This document shows, piece after piece, positions 27,018 to 36,058 of a stretch of 43,048 bases of DNA. Within the stretch, counting starts at the first letter, position 1, and the number at the start of each line of letters is the position of its first letter. The stretch comes from Desulfatiglans anilini DSM 4660 (GTDB taxonomy: Bacteria > Desulfobacterota > DSM-4660 > Desulfatiglandales > Desulfatiglandaceae). The position numbers and the translations under genes are program-made. A model generated the notes under the pieces. It worked only from the letters and a program-made list of their open reading frames with translations, did not search any database and was not told the DNA's origin. Where the stretch lies: positions 1 to 43,048 of the forward strand of contig NZ_AULM01000031.1 in NCBI RefSeq assembly GCF_000422285.1, in the 5' to 3' direction.

Positions 27018-28823
27018 ATGGCAAAACTGATTTTACTGTGCCGACGCCACGGTCTGGAAAGAACGTCGTTCTCCGAAGAAGCGGCTATATTGGCAAAACG
27101 ATTAATGCCCGACAATTTTACACCCTCCTCCCTGAAAATCATCCATCAGGCCGGCGTGCATATCGCAATTTTCAACCCGAATAATCTGATACAAATCCAG
27201 GACGGCAGTGTTGCCATGGGTTACCTGTTCGAAGCTGATCATGAGTGGGGCAGACCCGGAAAGGACATCCCAGACGGTTCGATGGCTTTGTTTCGCTCCT
27301 CGCACGAGGCCGTCGAATTGGCAACGGACCTGATGGGTTCACGCGCAATCTGGTATACCAAGACACCCTCCCTTTTCATCGCCTCTACTTCGCAGAGGGC
27401 CATTGTACACTTCCTCGGCTCCTTCGAGCCCAACGAAGAAGCACATGCCTGGATGCTATCTTCCGGCACTATCGGCCCAGGAATATCATGGGACCGTCGC
27501 ATCAAAGCGCTCCCACTCAACAGCCGCCTGTATCTAGACAGGTTATCCTGGCGCACGAACCTGACATCGGGAGAAACCACATTTTCGCCACAAAATCGTC
27601 CACAATCGATGCTTCTTCAGGAATTACAAAATATTATCGAAAACGCCCTTGACCGGATAAAAATCGATCCGCAAGACTGGGTCCTTCCTCTGTCAGGGGG
27701 TTATGACAGCCGCATGCTTCTGCTCCAGTTCCACCGTAACTACAAAAATCTTCGCTGTGTGACCTGGGGTAAATCCAATGCCCAACAACACCGGTGGACC
27801 GATGCTGCGGTGGCCACAAATCTTTGCAAGGTGTTAAATGTAAACCATACCTATTTTGACACCGAAATCTCTGAAGAAGGCTTCAGTACCGTATTCGAAC
27901 GATTCCTCACAGCTGGAGAAGGCAGAATCGACCAGTTCGAGCCATACTTGGATGGTTTCGAACTCTGGCGACAGCTATCCTCAAGAAACGTAAAAGGTAT
28001 CATCAGAGGTGATGAGTGCTTTGGAAGCCGCACCCTGTATTCTGAACTGGACTTCAGAAAATTCTGCCTGGCAACCATGCTGAGTGACTATGATGATTTA
28101 AAAAATATGGGGCTAACAGATTCGTATACCCAGAAATGGCCAAGCAGTTTGAATCGAAGGGCATCTGAAACCTTGGAGATGTGGCGTGACCGGTTGTATA
28201 CGGACTATCTCTTCCCAGTTTGGCTTTCCGCTCTGAACGAATTGAAGCAGCCCTACGTCGAGATCATGACTCCTCTCATATCACGCGAGATCATACACTT
28301 TGTCAGACGCCTGCCGGATAACCTTCGGACCGAGAAAACACTCTTTCGGGCCGCTGTCACGTCATGTTCTCCAAATGTCCCGTTCGCAAAATACCCAGCT
28401 ATAGATCTCGGACGAAGCTATCTAAAACGGAAGGACGTATTGGAATTCATGCACGATCTCCTCCATTCGACGCATTGTCGGGGAATATTCCCGCCCGTTC
28501 TGATTGAAGCTGCAATTTGGCATTTGCATAACAATGGCTCAAAACCAATCACCCAGAAATTCCCTCTGACTCGTAAACTCCGTCCCTTCTTGCATCCACG
28601 CGTGGTAAAAGCCATACAAAAAACACTCAACCTACGAGAGAGAGTGGATTATTTCGACCTAGCATTACGCTGCTGCATCATCGACGCTATGACGCGACAC
28701 ATGGAAGAGGACGCAAAGGTATTCGATACCTCCGCCGAATACTCTTCCTCTCCACATAAAGCATTGCAGCCATTGCTTTATCCCATTAGAGAGCACAGTC
28801 AAACCGCCTTCGCAAGTCAATAA
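27018..28823 (+). CDS. Asparagine-synthetase-like protein lacking the N-terminal catalytic cysteine
   Basis: The 601-residue protein has a degenerate glutaminase-like N-terminal half followed by an asparagine-synthetase ATP-pyrophosphatase domain. The PP-loop is PLSGGYDSR, with the SGG at residues 226-228. The N-terminus starts MAKLILLCRRHGL and lacks the usual Cys2-Gly (MCGI), so glutamine hydrolysis at that site is unlikely. In EPS loci such proteins can amidate carboxyl groups of sugars; the substrate here is unknown. An AGAGAGG ribosome binding site precedes the ATG at 27018, and repeat copy B fills its leader. It is followed at 28997 by a second, different family member. Confidence 0.75.
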   Translation: MAKLILLCRRHGLERTSFSEEAAILAKRLMPDNFTPSSLKIIHQAGVHIAIFNPNNLIQIQDGSVAMGYLFEADHEWGRPGKDIPDGSMALFRSSHEAVELATDLMGSRAIWYTKTPSLFIASTSQRAIVHFLGSFEPNEEAHAWMLSSGTIGPGISWDRRIKALPLNSRLYLDRLSWRTNLTSGETTFSPQNRPQSMLLQELQNIIENALDRIKIDPQDWVLPLSGGYDSRMLLLQFHRNYKNLRCVTWGKSNAQQHRWTDAAVATNLCKVLNVNHTYFDTEISEEGFSTVFERFLTAGEGRIDQFEPYLDGFELWRQLSSRNVKGIIRGDECFGSRTLYSELDFRKFCLATMLSDYDDLKNMGLTDSYTQKWPSSLNRRASETLEMWRDRLYTDYLFPVWLSALNELKQPYVEIMTPLISREIIHFVRRLPDNLRTEKTLFRAAVTSCSPNVPFAKYPAIDLGRSYLKRKDVLEFMHDLLHSTHCRGIFPPVLIEAAIWHLHNNGSKPITQKFPLTRKLRPFLHPRVVKAIQKTLNLRERVDYFDLALRCCIIDAMTRHMEEDAKVFDTSAEYSSSPHKALQPLLYPIREHSQTAFASQ

Positions 28824-28996
28824 ATGCAACCCTCTTACAGAAAAGTTCGCAAATGCGTAGGTGAAATCATCTGCAACCCGAAAATCCAAAAAAGCGACAT
28901 GTCACACATAATGCGATTAATATATCGATACCCAATAAACATTTCACTTACTGAACTCACCAGAAACACACCAAATAGCTATCAAAAGGCAAGAAT

Positions 28997-30898
28997 ATGA
29001 GCTTTTTATGTGGATTTACGGATGCACAATACGATTTGTCCATACCGGCAAAAAAATTCATTCTAGATGGCATGACAAAACCATTACGGAATCATCCGGA
29101 CCAAAAGCCATTCACCTATGTCACAAAGGACATCGCCATTGCTTTTTTTCCACATAGACAAGAACCCCCTGATACAGCCAACTCCAAACGTGAACTTGAA
29201 AGCCACTCTATCCTTCCACACCTGGATGGAAAAATCTTCAACATCGATGATTTAAAAGAGCAGCTTGGCTTCAACGATATTGTCCAAAACGATTATGCCT
29301 ATCACAATATACTTAAAGCATTATACATCAAACATGGCGCACAGTATGCGCAGTATTTAGACGGAGAATTTCGAAGTTTAATTTGGGATTCACAAAACAA
29401 ATCACTTTTGTTGACAACAGATATGCTTGGATTAAAATCAACATATTATTATAGCAGTAAAAATCATTTCATTTTTTCATCTGAAATAAAATCGATCATT
29501 GTATCCCGCTTATTTGTGCCAGAAATAAGCTATGCAGGTATCAATGATTTTCCTACATTTGGCTATGTACCGCATCCTGAAACAATGTTCAAAAATATAA
29601 TGCAAATTGAACCAGGCACAACTATCAAAGTACAACAAAATCAAATTCGGAAGCACAATTACTGGTTATTCACCTTTAAAACGGAGGATATTCATTCTGA
29701 AAATCATTATATAAGTAGATTTTGCTCTCTATTGACGAATTCACTTAAAAAAAGAACAAAATATAATAACCGAATATGCGCTTACTTAAGTGGCGGTGTC
29801 GATTCCAGCGGTATATGTTCGCTCCTGAGCACGAGATTCAATGTCGCATTCAAGGCGATTACGATGGGATTTACAGAGCCGTCTTTCAATGAAATTCCTT
29901 ATGCAGGTCTCATTGCAAAAGAATACGCAATGGACTGGATTTCAAAAACCATACAGCCTGAAGATATCCAGCCCCTTTTCGAAAAAATGACTTATCATTT
30001 TGACTCCCCGTTTAAAGATTCCTCTGTCTTCCCATCGTATTTTGCCGCAAAAACAGCGGCCGATTATTCCGATATTGTATTGACTGGAGATGGACCTGAT
30101 CAGTTGATGCTTGGAAGTGATCAACATAAAAATTTCCAACTGGCAATGCATAACGATAATCTATTAAAAAAATTTACAAGAAAAATTGGCGTTAAAAAAA
30201 TATTTGAAAAAATGCCGATTTCCACCTCAAATGATAATTACTTGGATAAAATAAAAAGAAAAATCTATTCAACGTCGATTCCTTTTGAAGAAAAATTTTA
30301 CAGCAATAACATTATAAGTTTGCTATTAAAGCGGCATTTATATACAGAAGAATTTTTTTCTATACACAATGCGTTCAATCCATATCGCAATATTATTTTT
30401 AAGATGGAAAAAGTCAGGGATCGCTCCGCAATAGAACAATATCTTTTTTATGACATTTATTTTTACTTACATGACGATCTCATACCAAAGACTGCAGGAG
30501 CTTGTTCGTCAAACGCCATCACCCCTTCTTTCCCATATCTCGATAAGTATTTGTTGATATTTTATCAAACAATTCCTATTAAATATCGAATTAATAATTT
30601 AGAAACAAAATATCTAATGAAGAAGGCATTTTCTGGCATGGTTCCCGATGAAATACTCAACAGGCGGAAGAAAGGTTTTTCAATACCCAAGGACCAGTGG
30701 TATATATCTCAGCTGAAAGATTTTATCTGCGACATTCTTTATGACAATAAAACCCTGAACCGCAATTATTTTGATAAAAAAAATATCAGAAATATACTGG
30801 AAATGTATTTTTCCGGCCGATCGTCATTTTATTCCTGTTCAAGCACGCTGATAAACTCTTTGGTTACCCTTGAAATCTGGCACCGTATTTTTTTTTAA
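28997..30898 (+). CDS. Asparagine synthetase (glutamine-hydrolysing) family protein
   Basis: The 633-residue protein begins MSFLCGFTD; Cys5 is the likely glutaminase nucleophile, as in family members that start MSxxCG. The synthetase half has the PP-loop YLSGGVDSSG, Ser265, and continues with TMGFTEPSFNEIPYA and TGDGPDQLMLGSD as expected. It resembles the AsnB/AsnH group used for amide formation on sugar carboxyls or secondary metabolites rather than housekeeping asparagine synthesis. The gene is strongly AT-rich compared with the locus, which suggests transfer from another genome. The preceding gap of 173 bp has no repeat copy. Confidence 0.78.
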   Translation: MSFLCGFTDAQYDLSIPAKKFILDGMTKPLRNHPDQKPFTYVTKDIAIAFFPHRQEPPDTANSKRELESHSILPHLDGKIFNIDDLKEQLGFNDIVQNDYAYHNILKALYIKHGAQYAQYLDGEFRSLIWDSQNKSLLLTTDMLGLKSTYYYSSKNHFIFSSEIKSIIVSRLFVPEISYAGINDFPTFGYVPHPETMFKNIMQIEPGTTIKVQQNQIRKHNYWLFTFKTEDIHSENHYISRFCSLLTNSLKKRTKYNNRICAYLSGGVDSSGICSLLSTRFNVAFKAITMGFTEPSFNEIPYAGLIAKEYAMDWISKTIQPEDIQPLFEKMTYHFDSPFKDSSVFPSYFAAKTAADYSDIVLTGDGPDQLMLGSDQHKNFQLAMHNDNLLKKFTRKIGVKKIFEKMPISTSNDNYLDKIKRKIYSTSIPFEEKFYSNNIISLLLKRHLYTEEFFSIHNAFNPYRNIIFKMEKVRDRSAIEQYLFYDIYFYLHDDLIPKTAGACSSNAITPSFPYLDKYLLIFYQTIPIKYRINNLETKYLMKKAFSGMVPDEILNRRKKGFSIPKDQWYISQLKDFICDILYDNKTLNRNYFDKKNIRNILEMYFSGRSSFYSCSSTLINSLVTLEIWHRIFF

Positions 30899-31297
30899 AA
30901 TTCAAAACTTATTTATATTAGCATATTGTTGCATTTATATACTACTTATAGTTTGTATAAATTTGTTCTACTATAATATATATACATTTTTGATAATTGT
31001 TTATTAATGTCGATCTGAAAATGTACTATTAAATTTTTGTTCCGCATACTATCCAATTCCCATTAATCCACAATTATCTTTTTAGCCCTTGTCAAACCAA
31101 TACCACTAATCTTTTTTGAACCGTTTACGGCATCCCCACAGGGATTCCTCGTAAAAGGGAAGGCCCTGCTTCTTTCTAATAGGGCCCGCTTATAAATTGC
31201 ACCTGCTTGAAAGGAGGTGAACTCATTAAACTTTTGGTTTTTTTATTCATGAGCATTTTTGTTCAACCCTATTTATTCTATATCAGGGAGGAAAATC
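30899..31297. other. AT-rich intergenic region of about 400 bp before the secreted-protein gene
   Basis: No gene can be supported. It contains an AT-rich stretch up to about 31075. Then come an ATCCC/GGGAT hairpin (about 31134-31147), a GGCCCT/AGGGCC hairpin (about 31162-31186) and an isolated Shine-Dalgarno-like GGAGGTGA at about 31213 without a good start codon behind it. These could form a structured leader for the gene at 31298, but nothing identifies it as a known riboswitch. Confidence 0.35.
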
Positions 31298-32692
31298 ATG
31301 AAGGTAAATCAAGCAAGATCGACGGACTTCTTGAAGGGGACCCGGCAAAATGTCTTTCGGGGTCTGCTCGCCCTCTTGACGCTAGCCGTCCTCCTCGGGT
31401 TTATACCCTCCATCTCTCAGGCGGCTGAGTATAAGCTGGAAGATTTCATGATCCTGGTGGACGATCAACTGATCATCAGGGGCGCAGCGGACGTAAATGC
31501 CTATACGGGCGCAGGCAGAAGGACGGATCTTGGCAGCCGCTATTTCGCCGAGATCGGAGGCAAGGCCCGATGCCGCATCCCTGTCGGGGCTCCAACCGTG
31601 GCCGATGTGGCAGTGATTGCACCCAATATCCGTCTGGGGAACTTCGCGGCAGTGAGTCACATCATTTACGATGCCGCAACAGGTTCCTATTTAGATGTTG
31701 CAACGGCAGGCAGGATCGGTCCGGACCTGCTCGAAATTGACATGGGAAACAACTCGTTGAACGACACCGGCTTCAAGGATCTGCCAGCCTTTCCCGCTTT
31801 TCCAGGTGCCATTGTTCCTGGGCTCGTGGACGTCGTGATTCCATCCGGCGGCAGTCAGGTCGTCCCTCCTGGAGCCTATCGCGACTTGTTCGTCGGCTTC
31901 AAGGGCAAGGTCTATCTCCAGTCTGGTGTCTACACCTTCAGGCGCATCATTTTTTATCCGTCCGGGGAATACAACGTCTTTTTTGAAAACAACACGGAAG
32001 TGAGAGTGAAGGAGTTCGTTACCTTCTCGGAATACGGCAATGTCAATCCAACCATGGCGACCGACGTCATTCTGTATGTCGAAGGTGCGGACGGATCATA
32101 CGGAGGCGCAAACAAGAATCCTGTCGGCGTGTATGGCGAACCGGCGGCCTTCTACTATGCCGGCGACGGCCACTTCTGCCTCTGTTTCGTGTACGTTCCG
32201 AACGGAACGATCGGCCTGCGCGGGAAAAGCCAGCCACCACACGTCACCCAGTGGTTTGGACTGTCGTTCCTGGAGGTCTCCACCCTGCGCATTTCCCTGA
32301 ACCAATCCACCGAAACCTGCTATGTGCGGCCGGGCATCGAATGCGCGTGCATCACGGATTTCATCTTGAAATCGGATGGAACACTGCAGGTCAAGGGTGT
32401 CAATTTCAGTGAAGAAACCGTGGAGAGACTCGCGATCTTCACCCCGAACGCACCCCTGGTCGCAGGGGGTGTCACCAGCGGGAACACGGCCTCCGATCAA
32501 CTGCAGGCGAACCTGACTTTCGTCAGCCTCGACCGCTTCGACACGCAGAACAGCGTCGTGGCAGCCCTCAACGCCGCCGGATACGTGTCCGGAGATGAAT
32601 TCCTGCTGGGGATCATTTATCCCATCGACCTGAAGACCGGCAACATCGGCGGTTACTGCATCTTCACCGACAAAACGCTGGCCCTTCCCTAG
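31298..32692 (+). CDS. Secreted APNGT-type surface protein
   Basis: The 464-residue protein has a long signal peptide (FRGLLALLTLAVLLGFIPSI, then SQAAEYK). It then has a domain typical of secreted proteins with VVPPGAYRDLFVGFKGKVYL, QSGVYTFRRIIFY, VRVKEFVTFSEYG and a late FVYVPNGTIGLRG (the APNGT block). Such proteins are seen as surface or matrix proteins in EPS-producing bacteria; the exact function is not known. A GGGAGGAAAATCATG ribosome binding site and the signal peptide support start 31298 over 31259. The gene converges with the minus-strand subtilase gene behind a strong double hairpin. Confidence 0.68.
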   Translation: MKVNQARSTDFLKGTRQNVFRGLLALLTLAVLLGFIPSISQAAEYKLEDFMILVDDQLIIRGAADVNAYTGAGRRTDLGSRYFAEIGGKARCRIPVGAPTVADVAVIAPNIRLGNFAAVSHIIYDAATGSYLDVATAGRIGPDLLEIDMGNNSLNDTGFKDLPAFPAFPGAIVPGLVDVVIPSGGSQVVPPGAYRDLFVGFKGKVYLQSGVYTFRRIIFYPSGEYNVFFENNTEVRVKEFVTFSEYGNVNPTMATDVILYVEGADGSYGGANKNPVGVYGEPAAFYYAGDGHFCLCFVYVPNGTIGLRGKSQPPHVTQWFGLSFLEVSTLRISLNQSTETCYVRPGIECACITDFILKSDGTLQVKGVNFSEETVERLAIFTPNAPLVAGGVTSGNTASDQLQANLTFVSLDRFDTQNSVVAALNAAGYVSGDEFLLGIIYPIDLKTGNIGGYCIFTDKTLALP

Positions 32693-32704
32693 GCCATGGA
32701 CAGA

Positions 32705-32737
32705 CAACCGGCAGCCTCTCGACCGGACTGCCGGTTG
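32705..32737. terminator. Inverted repeat, first hairpin of the convergent terminator region
   Basis: CAACCGGCAG at 32705-32714 is complementary to CTGCCGGTTG at 32728-32737 with a 13-nt loop. It lies between the convergent ends of the secreted-protein gene (stop 32692) and the subtilase gene (stop at 32830). Confidence 0.45.
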
Positions 32738-32770
32738 CGTAACGAGCAGCGGAACGGAGAGCCGCTTATC

Positions 32771-32812
32771 CCCCTCCCGCACCGCGCAGTCCTGAAGGCG
32801 GTGCGGGAGGGG
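32771..32812. terminator. Strong 15-bp inverted repeat between convergent genes
   Basis: CCCCTCCCGCACCGC at 32771-32785 is a perfect complement of GCGGTGCGGGAGGGG at 32798-32812. Flanking GAGAGCC (about 32758) and GGCTCTC (about 32818) can extend the stem. Placed between two convergent genes it is a bidirectional terminator candidate. No clear T-run follows in either direction, so it may act instead as a transcript-end stabiliser or barrier. Confidence 0.55.
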
Positions 32813-32829
32813 AGGGTGGCTCTCTTCAC

Positions 32830-35760
32830 TCATGGGACAAACGTTATGCTGAGAATAATCGGCAGAGACGGGTCCAGCTCAAAGCAAGGAATCATTCGGC
32901 AGCGGTCGCTCCCGGCATCCTCTGCAAAAAGGGCCAATGCATTGCCGCTCCGCCAGTCTGGTGCGTTCACGATCTCCTGGACAATCGCGCAAAGGTTTGC
33001 GCTCCCGTTGTATGCGTTCTGCTCCCAAGCGCCCGGCTCATGGAGAACCTCCGCCATCGTCTTCGGCCTTGCACTCAGGCCGTGCGGAGCGCTCGTGAAC
33101 GGGTCGGAGTGTGCGCTCATCTCACCGGTGTACCTGATCCTGATGGGGTTGGTCCCATAAAGACGGCAGGGAATCTGCAGAAACGCCTCCCGGATCACCG
33201 CCCCGGGCGGCAGGGGAACCGATGCAAACCGGAAGCCGTTGATCCACCCCTGGCCTATATACATCGTTTTCCCGATTGTCGAGACAGCGCCGTTATAGGT
33301 TTTTTCCCCGGCATCGTCCGAACCCGTCCCGATCTCTACCTGGATCGTCTGAGGTTCTCCCTCGGGCACCGGCTCCGAAAACACCTCGATCAGCCTTGGG
33401 GTTTCATTTCCTGCAGCGTCATCGGCACATACCACAATGGTGTTCAAACCCTCCTGAAGAGGAATGGCGTCGATGCGCCAGTGCGTCGTCCCATCGGCTA
33501 GGCCCGAGACCCCCTTGTCCGTCGACCAGTGCACGCGGGTGACGCCCACGTTATCCCAGGCCGTCCCGGAAACATCGATCTGCAGCAGGTGGGTCACCAG
33601 AGGTCCGAGCATAACCGGATCCGTGATGTGAATCTGCGGCGGCACATCGTCTTCAGGCAGAGCAGTCATTCGGTACGTCACTGTCAGAAGCGCCCCTTGC
33701 GCGGGGTCCTGCTCGAATGCGGCAACCCGCCTGTAGGCGTTACTGCCCCGATCGGAGATGAAAAGATTCATCCCCGAACCCTCTCGCCAGCCCGGCCGCT
33801 GAACGATCTCCTGTACAACACTCTGCAGATCCGGGCTCTCATTGTATGCCCCGTTGACCCACACACCCGGCCGGTCGGCGATCGAAGCCAAGGTCTTCGG
33901 CCGGCCGCTCAAGTCCCTGGAAACCGCCGAAAAGGCAGAGGCGTCATCCGCGGCCTCCCCCTGGTAGAGGAGGTCCACGCTGCGATCCCCATATCCCCAG
34001 CAATACATTTTCAATTTGGCCGAAACGATGCTTGCGCCTAAGGGGATCGGAAGCCGATCGAAATGAAAAGCGTTGATATAACCCGCACCAACATATTGCC
34101 TTCCGAATGTCGGCAAAGTCATCCCGTTATAGGTCTTTTCGAGTGAATCCATATACCGATCCGCCACCTGCACTTCGATGGTCCGCAAAACGGAGGGATC
34201 GGGTTCATAGACAATCAGGATGATCGCTTTCCCCTGATTGTTTGCGGTGTCCCACGCAGTGACCGTTATCTGGTTTTCGCCCTCCTGAAGCTGCATGGCC
34301 GGGATGGACCAGTTCGCTCCACCCTCTGCCGGCCCTGAGCCTCCCCGGTCATTCTGCCAGGTGACATAGGCGATGCCTGAATCGTCGGACGCCCTGCCTG
34401 CGATCGTCACCGGGCTTTCTGCGCTGCGACAACTCGGTTCGGAGGTTGGAGAGAGGATCTCGACCATGGGCGGGGTCTTGTCCGAGGGATCACCCGGACA
34501 CACCGCAAGCGCTTGGAAGAGATTCAAATTTCCAAAATTGCGGTGAAGGGTGGGCCAGCAGGAACCATCGAACTGGAGTCGATCCGAAAACGCCTCGAGG
34601 ATCTCCGCCGCCTCGCCATATGTAAGGTTCGGATTTTGGGCAAAAAGCCGGGCTGCAGCCGCCGCCACAAAAGGCGTCGCCATGGAGGTCCCGCTCCAGG
34701 ATCCATAGCCTCCCCCCGGCAACGTGGAAAAGATGCTCACCCCCGGCGCGGAGATCGTCACATATTCGCCGTAATTGGAAAAGCTAGCCCTGCAATCCCG
34801 CTGATCGTTCGCTGCAACAGCCATCACCCCATCCGAATAAAGCGACCAGAAAGCGGGGAAATTCGCTTCGGTGCTGTTGCTGTTGCCTGCTGCCGCCACC
34901 AGGAGTTTCCCCTTGTCAACGGCATAATCGACCGCATCGTGAAAAATCACGGTCCCCATGTACGTGCCGAGGCTCAAGTTGATGACGCGCACCTCGGGCC
35001 GGTCGGCGGCATCATAGATGGCCTGAATCACGTTCCAGGTGGAACCCGAACCATCACTCCCGAGAGCCTTGTAGGCGAGAATCCTCACGCTGTCGATGAC
35101 TCCAGCGCTTCCCTCTCCGTTGTCCGCCGCAGCGGCGATAATACCACTGACATGTGTCCCATGGCCGTGGTCATCCATAGGATCGGCATCCCCGTTATGG
35201 AAATCATAGCCGGGGATCACTCTCCCTGCCAGTTCCGGATGCCTGTAATCGACGCCCGTGTCGATGACCGCCACCACAGGCCCCTCCCCTCTCCAGTAAG
35301 CCACTTGATCCGCTTCGATATCGGTATACCCCCAGGTAAGATAGGGATCGTTCGGGATCGCGGCCGCAAAAGCTCCGCCGCCCATCGAGCCGCCATCCAG
35401 GATCGCATCCGGCGCCGGGTCCGGGATAGAGACCGGAGCGTTCGGTTCGACACGAATGAAACCGGAAAATCGGTTCAAGGCCTGGAGAAACCGTTCCTGA
35501 AGGATGCCGGGATGCCTTTGGATGAGGAGTAAATGCGGCCTATTGGGCATAACCGCTTTGAGTCGGCCGCCAGCCCCTTCGGCGAGCGCTCGGGGATCCA
35601 GATTCTTGGCGTTGTGGTCGGGCTGAAGGGATACGATGAACTCATCGAATCCTTGAGCAGCGGCGGACGAACTGAACAGATGCAGTCCGGGCCATAAAAG
35701 AACGGTGACAAGAGAAAGGATCAGCCAAAAAACATGTTCGCCTTTGCTGCGGTAAGACAT
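32830..35760 (-). CDS. Secreted subtilisin-like serine protease (S8) with Ig-like and CBM96-like modules
   Basis: The 976-residue protein has a signal peptide (VFWLILSLVTVLLWPGLHL) and a propeptide region. The S8 catalytic domain has Asp167 (VAVIDTGVDYRHPEL), His200 (DDHGHGTHVSG), Asn293 (AAGNSNS) and Ser359 (GTSMATPFVAAA). The C-terminal half alternates two Ig-like domains (beginning near residue 430, TPPMVEILSP, and PPQIHITDP) with two DNRLRE/CBM96-like modules (EKTYNGMTLP and EKTYNGAVST). These modules are similar to those in the genes at 17681 and 37065. A protease with matrix-binding modules could process secreted matrix proteins or precursors. The gene has a GGAGGTG ribosome binding site and is controlled by a c-di-GMP-I riboswitch (see 35843-36039). 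Confidence 0.87.
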   Translation of the reverse strand: MSYRSKGEHVFWLILSLVTVLLWPGLHLFSSSAAAQGFDEFIVSLQPDHNAKNLDPRALAEGAGGRLKAVMPNRPHLLLIQRHPGILQERFLQALNRFSGFIRVEPNAPVSIPDPAPDAILDGGSMGGGAFAAAIPNDPYLTWGYTDIEADQVAYWRGEGPVVAVIDTGVDYRHPELAGRVIPGYDFHNGDADPMDDHGHGTHVSGIIAAAADNGEGSAGVIDSVRILAYKALGSDGSGSTWNVIQAIYDAADRPEVRVINLSLGTYMGTVIFHDAVDYAVDKGKLLVAAAGNSNSTEANFPAFWSLYSDGVMAVAANDQRDCRASFSNYGEYVTISAPGVSIFSTLPGGGYGSWSGTSMATPFVAAAAARLFAQNPNLTYGEAAEILEAFSDRLQFDGSCWPTLHRNFGNLNLFQALAVCPGDPSDKTPPMVEILSPTSEPSCRSAESPVTIAGRASDDSGIAYVTWQNDRGGSGPAEGGANWSIPAMQLQEGENQITVTAWDTANNQGKAIILIVYEPDPSVLRTIEVQVADRYMDSLEKTYNGMTLPTFGRQYVGAGYINAFHFDRLPIPLGASIVSAKLKMYCWGYGDRSVDLLYQGEAADDASAFSAVSRDLSGRPKTLASIADRPGVWVNGAYNESPDLQSVVQEIVQRPGWREGSGMNLFISDRGSNAYRRVAAFEQDPAQGALLTVTYRMTALPEDDVPPQIHITDPVMLGPLVTHLLQIDVSGTAWDNVGVTRVHWSTDKGVSGLADGTTHWRIDAIPLQEGLNTIVVCADDAAGNETPRLIEVFSEPVPEGEPQTIQVEIGTGSDDAGEKTYNGAVSTIGKTMYIGQGWINGFRFASVPLPPGAVIREAFLQIPCRLYGTNPIRIRYTGEMSAHSDPFTSAPHGLSARPKTMAEVLHEPGAWEQNAYNGSANLCAIVQEIVNAPDWRSGNALALFAEDAGSDRCRMIPCFELDPSLPIILSITFVP

Positions 35761-35796
35761 ACCTCTGCACCTCCTGATGGTTTATTCCCAGAATAC

Positions 35797-35847
35797 AGAC
35801 GAAATGATGGAATAGACCACAGGATGTCCTACCAAAGCATTTCGTCC
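35797..35847 (-). promoter_or_regulatory. Possible expression-platform stem for the c-di-GMP riboswitch
   Basis: On the minus strand, GGACGAAATG (RC of 35838-35847) pairs with CATTTCGTCT (RC of 35797-35806): nine perfect pairs plus one G-U. The first arm overlaps the 3' side of the riboswitch P1 helix, so this stem and P1 cannot form together, a typical switching geometry. It lies 37-87 nt upstream of the subtilase start. Confidence 0.5.
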
Positions 35848-36039
35848 GAGCAACCCCGCTACCGGAACCGCTTCCCGATGCGAACGATGGAGTGGCACAA
35901 GCGGCTGACTGCCCGGACTGCATCCCCAAGAGAGGCGCCCCGCATCTCAACCGCCGACCCATGATCACCCAGAAGCGCTGTTCTGCGGCCGGTGGCTTTG
36001 CGTCCCATCCTTATCGGAATGGTTTGCCTTTTTCGAACG
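35843..36039 (-). promoter_or_regulatory. c-di-GMP-I (GEMM-I) riboswitch with enlarged P3
   Basis: Read on the minus strand. P1 is CGTTCGA at 36039-36033 pairing with TCGGACG at 35849-35843 (7 bp). The aptamer then reads GGCAAACC, a CC-ATTCC/GGAT-GG hairpin (P2, 36022-36006), GGGACGCAAAGCC, ACCGGCC, and finally GGTAGCGGGGTTGC (about 35862-35849). These are the conserved GEMM-I signature blocks. P3 is closed by GAAC-CGCTTC (35983-35972) pairing with GAAGCG-GTTC (35874-35865), which leaves a ~97-nt insertion in the P3 loop. It lies 82 nt upstream of the subtilase start codon. It binds the second messenger c-di-GMP and is expected to control transcription elongation or translation of the protease. 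Confidence 0.82.
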
Positions 36040-36058
36040 GCCCTTCATCGCTTTCTCA

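Noticed and set aside
31207-31428. 73-residue frame in front of the secreted-protein gene
   Set aside because: It runs through the next gene in another frame, has a TTG start and no domain; only the N-terminal hydrophobic run looks protein-like.
34513-35532. 339-residue open frame on the plus strand opposite the subtilase gene
   Set aside because: It lies entirely antisense to a convincing S8 protease and has no recognisable motif; a shadow of the GC-rich coding strand.
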